The translations under genes were made by a program, and so were the position numbers. DNA of 6,996 nt from positions 1-6,996 of the forward strand of contig JBAWVO010000330.1 in the NCBI GenBank assembly GCA_037147235.1. The letters are read 5' to 3'. This document shows positions 4,898 through 6,996 of the stretch, piece after piece. The notes under the pieces were generated by a model that ran no database searches, had not been told where the DNA came from, and saw only the letters and a list, made by a program, of their open reading frames with translations. Every line of letters starts with the position of its first letter. The stretch's first letter is position 1. The stretch is from JANXQG01 sp037147235 (GTDB lineage: Bacteria; Planctomycetota; Planctomycetia; Pirellulales; Thermoguttaceae).

Positions 4898-6067
4898 ATG
4901 TCCAAAAATTACTTGCAACGCGCCGATGAGCTGCTGCTCCAGGCACTTTCCATTCCCGGTCTCAGCCGCGAGGAGGGGGCCATTATGGCGTTCCTCGTCG
5001 ATCAGCTCCGCAAGGCAGGAGCAACCGACGAGGTGCTGGGCTTCGACCAGGCCCATCGCAAAATCCCCCACGGCGGGGCGGTTGGCAATCTAGTCCTCAG
5101 ATTACCCGGCACCCGACCGGGGCCGCGAAGACTGCTGATGGCCCACGTTGATACGGTGCCCATTTGTCGCGGTGCAAAGCCCGTGAAGAAAGGGAAATAC
5201 ATCGTTCCGGCCGACAAGGGAACGGCTCTCGGTGCCGATGACCGCACCGGCACCTCCGCGATCTTGGCGGCCGCGTTGTACGTATTGACGGAAAAACCAG
5301 AGCATGGGCCGCTGACGTTCCTTTGGACCGTGCAAGAGGAGCTCGGTCTCTATGGTGCTCGCTATGCCACGCTCGGCATGCTCGGCCGGCCAAAGCTGGC
5401 CTTCAATTTCGATGGCGGATCTACGGGCAAAGTCACGATCGGGGCCACGGGCGGCTATCGTATGGCCATTTGCATCTCCGGCATCGCCAGCCACGCAGGT
5501 GTTGCGCCCGAACGGGGCATCAACGCAATCACCATCGCTTCACTGGCAATTGCCGAGTTGCACCGCTCGCGCTGGCTCGGCAAAATCGAAACGACATCGG
5601 GGTGTGGCACTGCGAACATCGGGGTAATCCAGGGTGGCGAGGCCACGAATGTCATCACCCCGGAAGTTCATCTCCGCGCCGAGGCCAGGAGCCACAACCC
5701 GGCTTTCCGAGAGAAAATCATCAGGGCGATCGAGGAGGCGTTCAGGAAGGCTGCCCAGAGTGTCAAGAACATTGATGGTAACTGCGGTTCCGTGAAAATC
5801 GACGGTCGCCTGGACTATGAGGCGTTCCGCCTGCCTGACGACTGCCCCTCGGTCCTTGTGGCCGAAGAGGTGATTCGTTCACTGGGCAATAATCCGGTCC
5901 GAGCGATCTCCAATGGAGGTTTGGACGCCAATTGGATCAGTGCCCGGGGTATTCCGACGGTAACCCTCGGCTGTGGGCAAGAGAACCCCCACACGCCGGC
6001 CGAACGGCTCGATTGTGGGGAATTCCACCGGGCGTGTGAAATTGCTCGGAAACTGGCAACCGGGTGA
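4898..6067 (+). CDS. M20 family zinc metallopeptidase (peptidase T-like)
   Basis: The 389-residue enzyme is expected to hydrolyse peptides or related amide bonds in the cytoplasm using two metal ions. All key residues are visible: AHVDTVP with His83 and Asp85, GADD with Asp114 as the bridging ligand, QEELG with Glu147 (general base) and Glu148 (ligand), NFDGGS with Asp172, and ENPHTPAE with His365 as the last ligand. The dimerisation-type domain lies at about 178-295 and contains SHAGVAPERGINA with His199. The length fits the tripeptidase-like group. The ATG at 4898 is preferred: translation from the in-frame TTG at 4814 would add 28 residues encoded mostly by the inverted repeat, giving a hydrophobic leader that looks accidental for a cytoplasmic enzyme. 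The bases before 4898 are pyrimidine-rich with no Shine-Dalgarno. Substrate specificity cannot be read from the sequence; an aminoacylase-like role is the main alternative. Confidence 0.92.
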   Translation: MSKNYLQRADELLLQALSIPGLSREEGAIMAFLVDQLRKAGATDEVLGFDQAHRKIPHGGAVGNLVLRLPGTRPGPRRLLMAHVDTVPICRGAKPVKKGKYIVPADKGTALGADDRTGTSAILAAALYVLTEKPEHGPLTFLWTVQEELGLYGARYATLGMLGRPKLAFNFDGGSTGKVTIGATGGYRMAICISGIASHAGVAPERGINAITIASLAIAELHRSRWLGKIETTSGCGTANIGVIQGGEATNVITPEVHLRAEARSHNPAFREKIIRAIEEAFRKAAQSVKNIDGNCGSVKIDGRLDYEAFRLPDDCPSVLVAEEVIRSLGNNPVRAISNGGLDANWISARGIPTVTLGCGQENPHTPAERLDCGEFHRACEIARKLATG

Positions 6068-6116
6068 AAAAACGGCTATCTCGGAGGCTCCTCTGGTCCG
6101 ATGGCGTTTTATTCGC

Positions 6117-6122
6117 TAGAAT
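6117..6122 (+). promoter_or_regulatory. Weak candidate -10 for the small basic protein gene
   Basis: TAGAAT at 6117-6122 resembles a -10 box; a poor -35 (TGGTCC, 6094-6099) lies 17 bp upstream. It falls in the 116-nt gap after the peptidase gene and would give a leader of about 55 nt. Support is weak. Confidence 0.25.
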
Positions 6123-6183
6123 ATGGTCCACCGTGTGCATTCAGCATCGGGGATTCGGTTTTTGGTTTGTTTAGAGGAAGAAT

Positions 6184-6498
6184 ATGGCTCGCAAGATTCT
6201 CAACCGCAAAGCGTTACGTGAGGAGTCCGATTCGGCAGAACGTGCTGAAGGCCAAGAAGAGGGCACCCCCGCGAAGACCAAAGAGAAGAAAGCTCCCGTC
6301 AAGCGCAAGAGCCGTGCTAAGGCCACCAAGGAGGTCCGCCTGAAAGCCTTTTGGGGTGTCTTTAACCAGACGTTGCGGCGGCACTCGCTGTTTGATTACA
6401 GCCAGCGGGCTGAGGCCGACAAAAAAGCGACCGAATTGACCGAGTCGCAGAAGTCGCCTCACTTTGTCCAACTCGTCAAGGAAGCCATCGAGGAATAA
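6184..6498 (+). CDS. Small conserved basic protein, probably planctomycete-specific
   Basis: The 104-residue protein has a lysine/arginine-rich, disordered N-terminal half (MARKILNRKALREE, then Lys/Pro/Ala-rich to about residue 50). A compact part follows with VRLKAFWGVFNQTLRRHSLFDYSQRAEADKKATEL and SPHFVQLVKEAIEE. I recall this pattern from planctomycete genomes as an uncharacterised conserved protein, but cannot confirm it by search. The basic N-terminal half could bind nucleic acid or ribosomes (inference only). GAGGA lies 5 nt before the ATG and fixes the start. It follows the peptidase gene on the same strand after 116 nt and faces CutA tail to tail. Confidence 0.85.
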   Translation: MARKILNRKALREESDSAERAEGQEEGTPAKTKEKKAPVKRKSRAKATKEVRLKAFWGVFNQTLRRHSLFDYSQRAEADKKATELTESQKSPHFVQLVKEAIEE

Positions 6499-6515
6499 CC
6501 CTTGGCGGCTTCTTC

Positions 6516-6556
6516 TTGGAACGGAATTCATTCCGTTCCAACGGATTGAAATCCGT
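6516..6556. terminator. Double inverted repeat between convergent genes, candidate bidirectional terminator
   Basis: Two perfect hairpins stand side by side: TTGGAACGGAAT/ATTCCGTTCCAA (6516-6541, 12-bp arms, 2-nt centre) and ACGGATT/AATCCGT (6541-6556, 7-bp arms). They fill the 59-nt gap between the stop at 6498 and the CutA stop at 6558. There is only a weak T-rich flank, so termination is inferred mainly from position. The related arm sequences (ACGGAAT and ACGGATT) suggest a repeat family. Confidence 0.5.
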
Positions 6557-6557
6557 T

Positions 6558-6881
6558 CTACTGACGGGTCGTCTCGGCATTGAGCCAAGCCAGATAGCTT
6601 GCGCTGCCTGCAACTACAGGTACGGCAAGAATCTCGGGCACTTCATACGAATGAATACGGCGAATGGCCTCTTCAACGCGGGTGAATAAGTCACTGCGGG
6701 TCTTGACCAGGCATTGCCATTCTTCGCCCGTCTCGATCTTGCCCTGCCAGTGATAAGTGCTGGTGATCGGTCCCACGATTTGCACGCAGGCCGCTAGCCG
6801 CAATTCAACCAGTTCGCGAGCAATCCGTTCAGCTTCCTCGCGCCGTGCCGTCGTGGTGAGAACTTGGATGTAGGTAGACAT
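6558..6881 (-). CDS. cutA: Divalent-cation tolerance protein CutA
   Basis: The 107-residue product is a full-length CutA1-type protein, a small cytoplasmic trimer with a ferredoxin-like fold. Its name comes from copper tolerance phenotypes; its molecular role is not settled. Family hallmarks in order are: VLTTTARREEAERIARELVE, LAACVQI (with Cys32), STYHWQGKIE, EEWQCLVKT, and HSYEVPEILAVPV. The start at ATG 6881 follows a GAGGGAG sequence with a 6-nt gap. An in-frame TTG at 6899 lies upstream of that site and is not the start. The gene is convergent with the small basic protein gene and overlaps no neighbour; nothing in the context suggests an operon within the window. Confidence 0.95.
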   Translation of the reverse strand: MSTYIQVLTTTARREEAERIARELVELRLAACVQIVGPITSTYHWQGKIETGEEWQCLVKTRSDLFTRVEEAIRRIHSYEVPEILAVPVVAGSASYLAWLNAETTRQ

Positions 6882-6942
6882 GGAAAACTCCCTCTGCAAA
6901 GGTATGTTAGGATCGGCACATCAATAACTGTCGTGTTTTGTC

Positions 6943-6981
6943 CCCTCGCCGAGCGGGGGCGGACGGCACACGGAGTGTGCC
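6943..6981. repeat. Two adjacent GC-rich hairpins at the window end
   Basis: The first, CCCTCGC/GCGGGGG (6943-6949 and 6953-6959, loop CGA), has one T-G wobble. The second, GGCACAC/GTGTGCC (6965-6971 and 6975-6981, loop GGA), is perfect and is followed by TGCTACTTTTCTT. The T-rich tail would suit a plus-strand terminator, but no plus-strand gene precedes it in the window. It may instead be a dispersed planctomycete repeat. The stretch 6882-6996 holds no gene. Confidence 0.45.
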
Positions 6982-6996
6982 TGCTACTTTTCTTGC

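Noticed and set aside
4645..4905. 86-codon minus-strand frame across the long inverted repeat
   Set aside because: Its DRKMRDRKMRKRR and Phe-rich parts are just the translated repeat arms; no ribosome-binding site or family resemblance.
5097..5775. Alternative frames on both strands within the peptidase gene
   Set aside because: The M20 frame has all metal ligands in order; the others are shadows.
6214..6588. 124-codon minus-strand frame opposite the small basic protein
   Set aside because: It crosses the hairpin pair and the CutA stop, and the plus-strand gene has a clear ribosome-binding site and protein-like pattern.
1..6996. tRNA or rRNA genes
   Set aside because: No cloverleaf-like sequence or conserved TTCRA/CCA pattern was seen in the intergenic stretches, and there is no rRNA-like sequence.

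Overview
The window looks like planctomycete chromosome. This is an inference from a moderately high-GC coding background, several genes without a Shine-Dalgarno sequence, large secreted proteins of no family I recognise, a small basic protein (6184-6498) that I recall only from planctomycetes, and intergenic repeats of a kind I associate with that phylum. I could run no search, so the lineage is not proven.

Layout: 33-869 (minus) is a Fic-domain AMP-transferase-type protein with an N-terminal DUF4172 domain. It appears to lack the C-terminal winged-helix region usual for this architecture. Its promoter carries five copies of a 10-bp box, one of them in the -35/-10 spacer. 1190-2050 and 2164-3882 (both plus) encode two secreted proteins. 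The second has three near-identical domains of about 114 residues followed by a proline/threonine/lysine-rich tail. A 32-nt piece of that repeated domain also lies in frame just after the signal peptide of the first protein, which ties the two genes together by recombination or common descent. The stretch 915-1189 has no gene but holds part of the Fic operator array and a perfect 17-bp palindrome.

Convergent to that pair, and only 8 nt from it, is a minus-strand two-gene unit: a nucleoside 2-deoxyribosyltransferase-like protein (4066-4536) and a 60-residue protein (3891-4073). The second start overlaps the first stop by 8 nt. This is the most system-like arrangement in the window: a nucleotide-active fold coupled to a small antitoxin-like protein. 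4537-4897 has no gene. It contains a 14-bp palindrome, a short tandem repeat and a long imperfect inverted repeat (4744-4859).

The right part is housekeeping-like: an M20 metallopeptidase with all metal ligands (4898-6067), a small conserved basic protein (6184-6498), a double hairpin between convergent stops (6516-6556), and CutA (6558-6881, minus). The last 115 bases hold no gene, only two hairpins.

The most unusual features are the operator array on the Fic promoter, the mosaic triplicated domain with its fragment in the neighbouring gene, and the overlapping deoxyribosyltransferase-like/small-protein pair.
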